Assembly: GCA_910585075.1 (NCBI GenBank)
Contig: CAJUED010000017.1
Span: 3,312 to 67,311 of the forward strand
Length of the DNA stretch: 64,000 nucleotides
Reading direction: 5' to 3'
Origin: an uncultured Lachnospiraceae bacterium
GTDB lineage: Bacteria; Bacillota; Clostridia; Lachnospirales; Lachnospiraceae
Shown here: positions 9,719 through 17,849 of the stretch, piece after piece
How positions within the stretch are numbered: the stretch's first letter is position 1
Layout of the letters: every line of letters begins with the position of its first letter
Notes under the pieces: model-generated
What the model was told of the DNA's origin: nothing
The model's input: the letters and a program-made list of their open reading frames with translations, nothing else
Database searches by the model: none
Made by a program: the position numbers and the translations under genes

Positions 9719-10414
9719 TTGGAAGAAATACATTACAGACACGAATATAAATATCCTTTAACGCATGGACAAATACTGATAGAAAGTGCTAAAATAAGTG
9801 CAGTTGCCCAGAAGGACGCTCATGTGGGCGAGGATGGCTTTTATAACATCAGAAGTCTTTACTTTGATGATTATGACGACAGCTGCTACATGGATAATGA
9901 AAATGGTGTGGATAACCGGGAAAAATACCGGATACGCATTTATAATCACAATGCGCAAAGAATCACTTTAGAGTTAAAGCAAAAAATCCGGGGAAAGACC
10001 AGCAAACGCAGCTGCCCGCTTACTTTGGACCAGTGCAGGAAGCTTATGAAGGGCCTTATACCGGATGATATCAGGCCGGATCAGCAGGTACTGCATAAAC
10101 TGGCTTACCTGATGGGTGTGCGGCTGATGCGGCCGGTGGTCATTGTGGATTATGACAGGGTTCCCTACATATACAGAGTAAATGATGCAAATGTGCGGGT
10201 TACCTTTGACAGCAATATTACATCGGTAAGTGATGTGGGAGCATTTCTGGATGAAAAGATTTACGGGAGAGGAGTTCTCGGGGTAGGACATGCGCTGATG
10301 GAAGTGAAGTTTGACAGCTTTCTTCCGGATGAGATTTACAGCCTTTTGCAGCTGGACGGACTTACCGCCAGTACTTTTTCCAAATATTATCTGTGCAGAA
10401 AATTCAAAGTGTAA
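9719..10414 (+). CDS. VTC domain-containing protein (polyphosphate polymerase fold)
   Basis: A VTC-domain protein of about 231 residues, related to the catalytic domain of yeast Vtc4 and the triphosphate tunnel fold. The tunnel strands are visible as YRHEYKY, SLYFDD, KYRIRIY, TLELKQK and MEVKFD, with alternating basic and acidic residues pointing into the tunnel. I favour TTG 9719 (GGAGG eight bases upstream); ATG 9704 would add five residues without a binding site. It lies between CotH and DUF4956 genes, a recurrent trio in Lachnospiraceae. Its substrate in bacteria is not established; polyphosphate synthesis is inferred from the family only. Confidence 0.88.
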   Translation: MEEIHYRHEYKYPLTHGQILIESAKISAVAQKDAHVGEDGFYNIRSLYFDDYDDSCYMDNENGVDNREKYRIRIYNHNAQRITLELKQKIRGKTSKRSCPLTLDQCRKLMKGLIPDDIRPDQQVLHKLAYLMGVRLMRPVVIVDYDRVPYIYRVNDANVRVTFDSNITSVSDVGAFLDEKIYGRGVLGVGHALMEVKFDSFLPDEIYSLLQLDGLTASTFSKYYLCRKFKV

Positions 10415-10513
10415 AATATCTGTGGAAATGATTTTTTGGTCATGCTTCAAACGCAGCAGTTACAAGGATACGAAATAAACTTATAGGTTCATTGACGGAA
10501 ACGGAGGATAAAA

Positions 10514-11188
10514 ATGGGTTTTTCAGACATATTTAAAAGAGATTTTCTTGCATCTTATACCACGGAGGGGGTCAGTGTGGCCCATATAACCGGGGTGCTT
10601 TTGATTACGGCGGCAATTGCCTGTTATATTTTTATTGTATACAGGCTTATCACCAAAAAAACTTTTTACTCTAAGAATTTTAACATTTCCCTTGCGGCAA
10701 TCTCGGTGATTACGGCGGGAATTATCCTGGCAGTCCAGTCCAGCATTGTTATTTCACTGGGTATGGTGGGTGCCCTTTCCATCGTTCGTTTTCGTACGGC
10801 GATTAAAGAGCCTATGGATTTATGCTTTTTGTTCTGGTCTATTGCGGTGGGAATCTGCTGTGGTGCGCATATGACAGAGATTGCCATGGTGCTCTCACTG
10901 GTGCTTACGGTGCTTGTTCTGATTCTGGACAGACTGCCGGTAGGGCGTGCGCCTATGATTCTGGTGGCAAACCTGCAGGATTTGGGGAAGGAGCCGGCCC
11001 TTATGGAAAAGATTGGGGAGTTCTGTAAGTACCACAGGGTGAAATCCAGAAATGTTGCGTCGGGCAGATGCAATCTTATCATAGAGGTAAGGGCTTCTAA
11101 GGAATATGAGATGATGCAGGCGGTGGAAAAGCTGGAAGGCGTGGAGAGCGTTTCGCTGGTGTCTCATGATGGAGAGGTTGCTTTTTAA
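10514..11188 (+). CDS. DUF4956 domain-containing membrane protein
   Basis: A 224-residue membrane protein with four predicted helices (about residues 25-47, 57-80, 104-122 and 122-140), the typical DUF4956 block GMVGALSIVRFRTAIKEP, and a soluble C-terminal domain of about 75 residues. Start ATG has GGAGGATAAAA upstream. DUF4956 has no known reaction. Co-occurrence with VTC and CotH suggests a membrane subunit working with the VTC protein, by analogy to the membrane parts of the eukaryotic VTC complex; that is inference. Confidence 0.88.
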   Translation: MGFSDIFKRDFLASYTTEGVSVAHITGVLLITAAIACYIFIVYRLITKKTFYSKNFNISLAAISVITAGIILAVQSSIVISLGMVGALSIVRFRTAIKEPMDLCFLFWSIAVGICCGAHMTEIAMVLSLVLTVLVLILDRLPVGRAPMILVANLQDLGKEPALMEKIGEFCKYHRVKSRNVASGRCNLIIEVRASKEYEMMQAVEKLEGVESVSLVSHDGEVAF

Positions 11189-11455
11189 ATTAAGATAGTG
11201 GAAAATGTCTGCGCTGACCATACTATAAGAGCAGCGACTGTTACGGTTACTTTTGCGCTGGGAAAGGCGACATACTTGACGATACCGGAAATCAATGCTA
11301 GTATGGGAAATGCAGGCTTAAGAGCGCCGAGTAAAGGGCCTCTGAAAAGCAGTTTGATTAAAATCAGATAACAAATCGAAAAATCAAAGATTTTCAATTA
11401 ACAAATTTGTGCGGAAGTATGTGGGATTAAATTACGCATTATAAAGGAGGCAGAA
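11189..11455. other. Intergenic region with hairpin copy C
   Basis: No convincing gene in 267 bases. An open frame without a good start runs from about 11201 to 11371. A shortened hairpin (AATCGAAAA/TTTTCAATT) at 11374-11399, followed by ACAAATTTGTGC, matches the core of the repeats at 6438 and 40435. Confidence 0.5.
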
Positions 11456-12436
11456 ATGTCAGTTAAGTATCATAATTTTGGCGGTGCGCTGGGGTGGAAC
11501 CTGCAGAAGCGGTTTCCTAAATTATCGTCAGAGAGCTATTTGAAATTGCAGTTTCTTACCAGAAATAAATTGCAGGAAAAATATATTGAGTATTTTCTTC
11601 AGGGGGATGAGCCGCCTATGCCCTTGGTGGTGAATCTGGAAACCATCAACCGTTGCAACAGTACCTGCTCTTTCTGTACGGCCAATAAGAATGCGGAGAA
11701 GCGTCCTTACAAGCGGATGGACGAGAAGCTTTTTTACAGTATTATTGACCAGCTGCGGGACTGGGGGTACAAAGGGCACCTGACTCTTTACGGAAATAAT
11801 GAGCCCCTTTTAGATACCCGGGCGCTGGAGTTTCACAAGTATTGCAGAGAGCAGCTTCCGGACTGTTTTATTTTCCTCTCCACCAATGGTCTTTTGCTTA
11901 CGGTGGACAAGGTTAAGGAATTTATGCCTTATCTGAATCAGCTGATTATCAACAATTATTGCAGGGATATGAAGCTGTACGACAATATAAAGGAAATTTA
12001 TGATTACGCAAGGACACATGAGGAAGAATTTAAGGATCTGGAACTGCTGATTCAGATGCGTTATATGGACGCGGTGCTCACCAACCGGGCAGGAAGCGCT
12101 CCTAACAAGCAGAATGACCAGAAGGTGATCAAGGAAACCTGTCTGATGCCTTATACGGATATGTTTATCTTCCCGGACGGAAGGATGGGAATTTGCTGCT
12201 GTGATAACTTTGAGGTGACCACTCTGGCAGACTTGAACGTAACGCCTTTAAAGGAAGCCTGGAACAGTGAAGAATATAAGAAAATCCGCCAGGCCATTCG
12301 AACAGGGCGCGGCGATTACAGCTTCTGCAAGTATTGCGACTTTATTGATGCGGGACTGCGTATGGATGTGGTGGATGACACCTTGAAAAACAGGGCGGCC
12401 AACCATGGAGCAAGGCAGTCGTTGTTCAGAAAATAA
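11456..12436 (+). CDS. Radical SAM/SPASM domain protein
   Basis: A 326-residue radical SAM enzyme. The cluster motif CNSTCSFC (Cx3Cx2C) is near residue 65, followed by a TIM-barrel region with LYGNNEPLL. The C-terminal auxiliary-cluster region shows CLMPYTDM, GICCCDNF and CKYCDF, as in SPASM proteins that hold extra iron-sulfur clusters. Such enzymes modify peptides or small metabolites by radical chemistry. No precursor peptide gene is visible nearby; the neighbours are surface-polymer genes, so a role in surface glycan or protein modification is inferred. Strong start: AAAGGAGG before ATG. Confidence 0.9.
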   Translation: MSVKYHNFGGALGWNLQKRFPKLSSESYLKLQFLTRNKLQEKYIEYFLQGDEPPMPLVVNLETINRCNSTCSFCTANKNAEKRPYKRMDEKLFYSIIDQLRDWGYKGHLTLYGNNEPLLDTRALEFHKYCREQLPDCFIFLSTNGLLLTVDKVKEFMPYLNQLIINNYCRDMKLYDNIKEIYDYARTHEEEFKDLELLIQMRYMDAVLTNRAGSAPNKQNDQKVIKETCLMPYTDMFIFPDGRMGICCCDNFEVTTLADLNVTPLKEAWNSEEYKKIRQAIRTGRGDYSFCKYCDFIDAGLRMDVVDDTLKNRAANHGARQSLFRK

Positions 12437-12456
12437 AAAATATGGCAAATAAAAAG

Positions 12457-12497
12457 CCGATTGATTCCGTTATGGAGGAATCAATCGGTAATTTTTT
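12457..12497 (+). terminator. Rho-independent terminator
   Basis: Perfect 12-bp stem CCGATTGATTCC/GGAATCAATCGG with an 8-nt loop, followed by TAATTTTTTG. It ends the surface-module transcription unit. Confidence 0.9.
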
Positions 12498-12636
12498 GTA
12501 ATATGATTTCTTACTTTGCTGATAATGATTCGGTTTTATCACTATTAGCAAAGCCCTAAGAGCGAAAGATTTGAAATTTGTTTACATTTTGTGGCGGAGT
12601 TTCTCTTGCCAAGGGAAAATTTTGCAAACCTGCGGC

Positions 12637-14211
12637 TTAATCTACCTCAGCCTCGTTTTTGGCTCCTTCTTCATGATATTCCTTTTCCGTATTGACATTC
12701 CAGATATTGGTTTTGTCCTTGGTGCCGCTTAAAATATTTTTAACGGCTTCAAAGGATGTAACCATTGAGTGATCAATATTGTTGTAGCGATGCTGTCCGT
12801 TACGGCCCACACAGTAAAGATTTTCAATGGAGCTTAAGTATGCCACGAGAGTGTCAATTTCATCATAGGTGTCAAAGTAAGCGGGATATGCTTTCTTTAC
12901 TTTTTCCATATGGGTGTCCAGAACGCAGTCAGCGTTGTCAATCAGCCCAAGCCGAATCATTTCTTCCACGCCGACTTTGGAGAATTCCGCTTCCGTCATA
13001 TTCCAGAACTTGTCCCCTTCGTTTACAAAGTATTCAAGGCCAATCCATACGGTATTTTTTAAATCCTTGATCATGTAGGGGGACCAGTTGTTGTAAATCT
13101 GGAAACGGCCCAGCTTTACATGCCTGTCCTGAACATATACCCAGCAGTCAGGAACAATGTTGCTGACGGTCTTGATATCCGTCTTGTTTACCAGATTAAT
13201 CTTAGGCACCAGCACACCCAGGGTCATGTAATCCCTGTAAGGAAGCCCTGCGGCAATCCGTGCGGGCTCGGAGGGCACGTCGTTCATACCTGCAACCAAA
13301 TCCTTTACAGGCATGGAGGAAATGAAATAATCGCCGAACATGGTGTATTCCTGGCCTCCCTTTTCATAGGTGAGGGAGGTGATGACGTTGTTTTTATTTT
13401 TGTTGAGTTTGGTGACTCTTGCATTTTTGATGATGGTACCGCCCAGGTCCTCTATTTCAGCGGCGGTAACATCCCATAACTGGCCGGGGCCAAGCTTGGG
13501 GTATTTAAATTCCTCAATCAGGGAAGTCTCTACTTTGCGGTTTTTCTTTTTTAATTTTTTTTCAACTACGTCTTTGACAATAGCCATAATGGACAGGCCC
13601 TTGGTACGCTGGGCCCCCCAGGAAGCGTCAATCTCCCGGGGGTGGCGTCCCCAGAGATTTTCCGTGTAATCTTCAAAGAACATGGAATAGAGCTTGCGGC
13701 CATAGCGGTTGATGTAGAAATTTTCAAGGTTGTCCTCGGGCTTTTTGTGGAGCAGCGCCGCAAGATAGCTGAAACCAACCTGCATGGTGGTGATAAAACC
13801 AAAATCCTTTAATGTTTTCACAGTAAGGGAGATGGGATAATCGTAAAATTTGGTATCAAAATAAATCCGGGACACCCGGTGTCTGGTAAGCATAACCCTG
13901 TCTTCCTTTTCCGGGTCAGGACCTCCCTGATGCAGGGGCATAGGGCGGTTTAAAAGGATGTCGTCATAGGTAGGCGAGCCCTGCATGGGAAGCATCTTGT
14001 CCCACCAGGCGTTTACCTCCGGGATTTTGGAAAAAAAGCGGTGGCCGCCCATATCCATACGGTTTCCTTTATAGTTTACTGTTTTGGAGATTCCGCCAAA
14101 ACAGTCGCTTTCTTCAAATACCACAACTTCAATATCTTTTGATTTTGTCAGAAGCTCATAAGCTGCGGTCAGACCTGCGGGGCCTGCACCTATGACAAGC
14201 GCTTTCTTCAT
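12637..14211 (-). CDS. FAD/NAD(P)-binding oxidoreductase, amine oxidase/UDP-galactopyranose mutase-like
   Basis: A 524-residue flavoprotein starting MKKALVIGAGPAGLTAAYEL, a classic GxGxxG dinucleotide-binding fold, then GGISKTV and MGGHRFFSKIPEV typical of protoporphyrinogen oxidase/UDP-galactopyranose mutase-like amine oxidases. The C-terminal flavin-contact block is NLYCVGRNGQHRYNNIDHSM. Such genes occur in surface polysaccharide loci and may act on nucleotide sugars or lipid-linked sugars; substrate unknown. Start is ATG 14211 with AGGTGG upstream; the frame is open for 14 more residues. It is divergent from the Gfo/Idh/MocA gene. Confidence 0.85.
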   Translation of the reverse strand: MKKALVIGAGPAGLTAAYELLTKSKDIEVVVFEESDCFGGISKTVNYKGNRMDMGGHRFFSKIPEVNAWWDKMLPMQGSPTYDDILLNRPMPLHQGGPDPEKEDRVMLTRHRVSRIYFDTKFYDYPISLTVKTLKDFGFITTMQVGFSYLAALLHKKPEDNLENFYINRYGRKLYSMFFEDYTENLWGRHPREIDASWGAQRTKGLSIMAIVKDVVEKKLKKKNRKVETSLIEEFKYPKLGPGQLWDVTAAEIEDLGGTIIKNARVTKLNKNKNNVITSLTYEKGGQEYTMFGDYFISSMPVKDLVAGMNDVPSEPARIAAGLPYRDYMTLGVLVPKINLVNKTDIKTVSNIVPDCWVYVQDRHVKLGRFQIYNNWSPYMIKDLKNTVWIGLEYFVNEGDKFWNMTEAEFSKVGVEEMIRLGLIDNADCVLDTHMEKVKKAYPAYFDTYDEIDTLVAYLSSIENLYCVGRNGQHRYNNIDHSMVTSFEAVKNILSGTKDKTNIWNVNTEKEYHEEGAKNEAEVD

Positions 14212-14371
14212 GTTGCTGTATCCACCTTTCCTGTGCAGAATCATTATCTGCAATTACCGTATAATTATCATATATAGTACAAAAAAATTATTGGACATGC
14301 AGTGCATCGGATGTATGGTAAGACGCACTAAGTCCGCAATTTTGAATCTATTGTATCATAGTTTAAAAGTT

Positions 14372-14400
14372 GTGGCAACTTCACGTTTTCCATGGTACAA
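14372..14400 (+). promoter_or_regulatory. Possible extended -10 promoter for the Gfo/Idh/MocA gene
   Basis: TGG-TACAAT at 14392-14400 looks like an extended -10 element; the matching -35 (TGGCAA, 17 bases upstream) is weak. It lies 74 bases before the gene start. Confidence 0.35.
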
Positions 14401-14473
14401 TTTTTATTATTATATTTTTTAAGGGTGGTAAGTAAAGAATAAGAAGTGCAGAGCGCTTCGGAATGGAGGGACC

Positions 14474-15718
14474 ATGAAAAAAGTAAAAGCCCTTGTATTG
14501 GGCGCTGGGTCAAGAGGAAACGCCTATGCGGCGTACAGCAGGGTGCGCCCGGAGGAACTGGAAATTGTGGCGGTTGCGGAACCGGATAAGATACGCCGGG
14601 AGCAGTTTGCAGAGCGCTATCACATCGGAGCGGAAAATTGCTTTGCAAGCTGGGAGGAAGCACTGAGCAAACCGAAACTGGCGGACGCCGTTTTCGTGTG
14701 TACGCTGGATGAAATGCACACCGCACCGGCGTTAAAGGCTTTGGAGCTTGGATATAATGTGCTGCTGGAAAAGCCTATGAGCAACAGGGAGGAAGAATGT
14801 ATCGCTATCGAGCAGGCGGCCCGGGAATCGGGGAGAATCCTGACGGTGTGTCATGTGCTGCGCTATACGCCCTTTTTCCAAAAAATAAAGGAACTTCTAA
14901 AGGAAGGCACCTTAGGGAAAATCGCAACCATTGATTTGATTGAAAATGTTGGATATTGGCATCAGGCTCACAGTTTTGTGCGGGGAAACTGGCGTGACTG
15001 TGAGGAGACAAGTCCCATGATTCTGGCAAAAAGCTGTCACGACCTGGATATTATTTCCTGGCTTATGGAGGAAAAATGCGAATGGATATCCAGTTTTGGA
15101 AGCCTTTTGCATTTTACAAAGGAAAACCGTCCGGAAGGGGCGCCGGATAACTGTATGGAGGGATGCCCTCACAGTGAGGAATGTCCTTATTATGCGCCTA
15201 AGGTTTATCTGACGGGAAATACAAAGTGGCCTGTAGACGTATTGACCACGGATTTGACAAAAGAGGGAATCGAGAAGGCTCTGCGGGAAGGCCCTTACGG
15301 AAGATGTGTCTATGGCTGTGACAATAACGTGGTGGATCATCAGGTGGTGAACATGGAATTTACAGGCGGGGCAACGGCCAGCTTTACAATGACCGGGTTT
15401 ACGGCCGATTTCACAAGGCAGATAAAGATTATGGGAACCAAGGGACAGATTATGGCTGATTTGGAGAAAAATGAGATTCGCCTGCATTTGTTCGGAGAAG
15501 ATGAGAGAACAGTTCCGGTAACAGCCGGAGAAGACGGCTTCGGTCATGGGGGCGGTGACTTTGGCGCGGTTCAGAATTTTGTGAGGCTTATAAACGGTGA
15601 GGGCGATAATCTGACCTCCGCCCATGCTTCTTTGCAGAGCCATCTGATGTGCTTTGCGGCGGAGAAATCCAGAAGGGAGCACCGCAGTATACATTTCTCT
15701 GAGGAAGTCCACATGTGA
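14474..15718 (+). CDS. Gfo/Idh/MocA family oxidoreductase
   Basis: A 414-residue NAD(P)-dependent sugar/inositol-type dehydrogenase. The N-terminal Rossmann fold has VLGAGSRGNAYAAYSR, and the EKP motif is present as LLEKPMSNREEE near residue 97. A Cys-rich insert CMEGCPHSEECPYYAPK near residue 220 is typical of one subgroup and may bind metal. Good start: GGAGGGACC before ATG. Its neighbour, a GH130 phosphorylase, suggests sugar catabolism, but each has its own upstream signals. Substrate not determinable. Confidence 0.9.
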   Translation: MKKVKALVLGAGSRGNAYAAYSRVRPEELEIVAVAEPDKIRREQFAERYHIGAENCFASWEEALSKPKLADAVFVCTLDEMHTAPALKALELGYNVLLEKPMSNREEECIAIEQAARESGRILTVCHVLRYTPFFQKIKELLKEGTLGKIATIDLIENVGYWHQAHSFVRGNWRDCEETSPMILAKSCHDLDIISWLMEEKCEWISSFGSLLHFTKENRPEGAPDNCMEGCPHSEECPYYAPKVYLTGNTKWPVDVLTTDLTKEGIEKALREGPYGRCVYGCDNNVVDHQVVNMEFTGGATASFTMTGFTADFTRQIKIMGTKGQIMADLEKNEIRLHLFGEDERTVPVTAGEDGFGHGGGDFGAVQNFVRLINGEGDNLTSAHASLQSHLMCFAAEKSRREHRSIHFSEEVHM

Positions 15719-15722
15719 TCGA

Positions 15723-15786
15723 AACTGTTGGGCTCAGGACTTTGCATTTTGCCGTAAAGTTCATAAGAATGTGTAAATTGGGTCAA
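15723..15786 (+). repeat. Dispersed intergenic repeat D, copy 1
   Basis: Shares AGGACTTTGCA and TAAGAATGTGTAAATT with 54778-54835. In both places it sits 20-40 bases upstream of a sigma-70-type promoter. A small ACTTT/AAAGT hairpin is possible. Confidence 0.5.
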
Positions 15787-15825
15787 GTGGGAATCCCCAG
15801 GCCGAATAATTGCATGTAATCAAGT

Positions 15826-15854
15826 TTGACGCATGATGTGGAATCGGCTATAAT
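15826..15854 (+). promoter_or_regulatory. Strong promoter of the GH130 gene
   Basis: TTGACG, exact 17-base spacer, TATAAT at 15849-15854, 82 bases before the start codon. Confidence 0.8.
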
Positions 15855-15936
15855 TTGAACCATATGAAGAAAGACGAATTATAAAAATTTATGCCGCGCC
15901 CAAAGCTTTGGGCGCAGGCGGAAACGGAGGTGCCGA

Positions 15937-16935
15937 ATGGCAAAAATAATTGGCAGCGATTTGCCGAATATGCCCTGGCAGGAGCCTAAGGAGGGTGAAA
16001 AGCTTCCGCTGTGGAGGTATGATGCAAATCCGATTATTGATCGGTTTGCCACAAAAAATTCAAACAGCATTTTTAATAGTGCGGTGGTTCCCTTTGGGGA
16101 TGGCTATGCGGGAGTATTTCGCTGTGACAGTAAGTCCATCAGTATGGATATTTTCCCGGGCTTTAGTAAAGATGGTATCAACTGGGATATTTCAGACGAG
16201 CCGGTTGCCTTTCAGGGGGCTCATCCTGAGGTTGCAAAGCGGGATTACCGTTATGACCCCAGAGTCTGCTTCATTGAGGACAGGTACTACGTGACCTGGT
16301 GTAATGGGTATCATGGGTATCCTACTATTGGGGTGGGATATACTTTTGACTTTAAGACTTTTTACCAGCTGGAAAACGCCTTTTTGCCGTTTAACAGAAA
16401 CGGTGTGTTGTTCCCAAGGAAAATAGGTGGGAACTATTATATGCTCAGCCGTCCCAGCGATAATGGACATACGCCTTTTGGGGATATTTTCTTAAGCGAA
16501 AGTCCTGACCTGAAATACTGGGGATGTCATCGCCATGTGATGGGAACGGTCAAGGGAGATGCGTCCGCATGGCAGAGCACCAAGATTGGCGCAGGCAGTG
16601 TGCCAATTGAGACGGATGAGGGCTGGCTTTTGATTTATCATGGTGTTATCAATACTTGTAACGGTTTTGTCTACAGGATGGGATGCGCGCTTCTTGATTT
16701 GGAGGAGCCCTGGAAAGTGCTAAAGAGGACAAAGAATTACATTTTAGGACCTCATGAATTGTATGAATGCATGGGAGATGTGCCCAATGTGACATTCCCC
16801 TGCGCGGCCCTTACGGACGCAGCAACAGGAAGAATCGCCATCTATTATGGATGTGCGGACACTGTGACAGGACTTGCCTTTACCACAGTTGACCGGCTGA
16901 TGGACAGCATGGAATCTGATTTGTCATTTGTATAA
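15937..16935 (+). CDS. GH130 family beta-mannosyl phosphorylase
   Basis: A 332-residue single-domain five-bladed propeller enzyme of glycoside hydrolase family 130, which cleaves beta-mannosides with phosphate to give mannose 1-phosphate. The catalytic region RYDPRVCF supplies the proton-donor Asp, and FNRNGVLFPRKIGGNYYMLSR and the GLAFTTVDRL-like end are family blocks. Length fits the mannooligosaccharide or mannosyl-N-acetylglucosamine phosphorylase subgroup. Start ATG follows CGGAGGTGCCGA. It has its own promoter and terminator, so it is probably monocistronic. Exact acceptor sugar unknown. Confidence 0.88.
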   Translation: MAKIIGSDLPNMPWQEPKEGEKLPLWRYDANPIIDRFATKNSNSIFNSAVVPFGDGYAGVFRCDSKSISMDIFPGFSKDGINWDISDEPVAFQGAHPEVAKRDYRYDPRVCFIEDRYYVTWCNGYHGYPTIGVGYTFDFKTFYQLENAFLPFNRNGVLFPRKIGGNYYMLSRPSDNGHTPFGDIFLSESPDLKYWGCHRHVMGTVKGDASAWQSTKIGAGSVPIETDEGWLLIYHGVINTCNGFVYRMGCALLDLEEPWKVLKRTKNYILGPHELYECMGDVPNVTFPCAALTDAATGRIAIYYGCADTVTGLAFTTVDRLMDSMESDLSFV

Positions 16936-16944
16936 GTAAGTTAA

Positions 16945-16987
16945 ATGCCCTGCGGGCAGGCATCGGCCTGCGGCAGGGCATTTTTTT
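16945..16987. terminator. Bidirectional terminator between convergent genes
   Basis: ATGCCCTGC pairs with GCAGGGCAT, with further inner pairing, followed by seven T on the plus strand. The minus-strand TPM gene ends inside it. Confidence 0.8.
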
Positions 16988-17849
16988 AAAAGCGGTGGCC
17001 GCCGCCTCCGCCGCTGCGGCCTCCACCTCCACCGCCGCCACTACGGCCCCCACCCCCGCTTCCACTGCTGGAAGGGCTGTAAACCTTGGACTGGTTGGTC
17101 AGCTGTATCCTGGGGTTATGGAAGGCAAATTTCGTGGAGGCCGATGCCAGAATCTCACTTTTTGAGGCTTTGGCGGTGCGTGAGGAGCGGACTGCCACAA
17201 AATAATTGATGAGCGCAGCCAATATGAGGGCAAGCAGTACATTGCTTAAGTACTTCATGGGCTGCGCTATTTTTTGCCCGGATAAAAGAGTATGAATCTG
17301 GGAAAAGGCCTTGGATGCGCAGCCAAAGTAATCCCCATTCGAGGCATAGCGGTATACGTTGTCAGTAATGGTTTTGGCATAGGCTTTTGTGATGGTGCGG
17401 TAAACGGCGCCGTCGCTGAATATGTAAATTTCCCTGTTGTCCATATCAATGAGAAACAGGACGCCGCTGGCGGTGCCAAGGCAGGTGTGATAATAATCTT
17501 CGGCAAAATAGGAAGTGGAATATGGATTGTAATCCAGTGATTTAAAAATTGCATTGCCGTATTCGGTGACACCCTGCATTTCCAGAGCCAGCTGTTGTCT
17601 TTCAGAGGCATCAAGAAGTTCCGCGTCATCATCCACAATGACAAAATAGCCGGTTTCCGGATTCTCCCACAGCTGCGGTTCCTCTGTTTCAGTGGAAGTG
17701 GCTGCCGCCTGCGCCTTAAGAACAGGAAAAGTAAGCGCAAGGAGGAAAACCATGCCCGCCGAAAACAGTATTTTTTGGAGCCACAAGCCTGCCTGCAGGG
17801 TATGACAGCGCCCGGTGCGGGGGGAAAAATATGTATGGATTTTAAGCAT
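16986..17849 (-). CDS. TPM domain protein with glycine-rich tail
   Basis: A 287-residue secreted/membrane protein. A signal-like hydrophobic segment (about residues 25-45 of the mature start) ends at AQAAAT; the TPM (phosphatase-like) domain follows, with WENPETGYFVIVDDDAELL and GVLFLIDMDNREIYIFS. A membrane helix (LSNVLLALILAALINYF) precedes a low-complexity tail of Ser, Gly and Arg ending GGHRF. TPM proteins are linked to membrane protein quality control and photosystem repair elsewhere; the role here is unknown. Start ATG 17849 follows GGAGGGG and overlaps the end of the zinc-ribbon gene, so the two are translationally coupled. Confidence 0.85.
   Translation of the reverse strand: MLKIHTYFSPRTGRCHTLQAGLWLQKILFSAGMVFLLALTFPVLKAQAAATSTETEEPQLWENPETGYFVIVDDDAELLDASERQQLALEMQGVTEYGNAIFKSLDYNPYSTSYFAEDYYHTCLGTASGVLFLIDMDNREIYIFSDGAVYRTITKAYAKTITDNVYRYASNGDYFGCASKAFSQIHTLLSGQKIAQPMKYLSNVLLALILAALINYFVAVRSSRTAKASKSEILASASTKFAFHNPRIQLTNQSKVYSPSSSGSGGGGRSGGGGGGGRSGGGGGHRF

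Noticed and set aside
14912..15712. 266-codon frame opposite the Gfo/Idh/MocA gene
   Set aside because: The plus-strand gene has clear family motifs and a ribosome binding site; the opposite frame has neither.
16986..17080. Gly/Ser-rich tail of the TPM protein as a sorting signal
   Set aside because: No LPxTG-like motif or following hydrophobic segment; it is a common TPM-protein tail.
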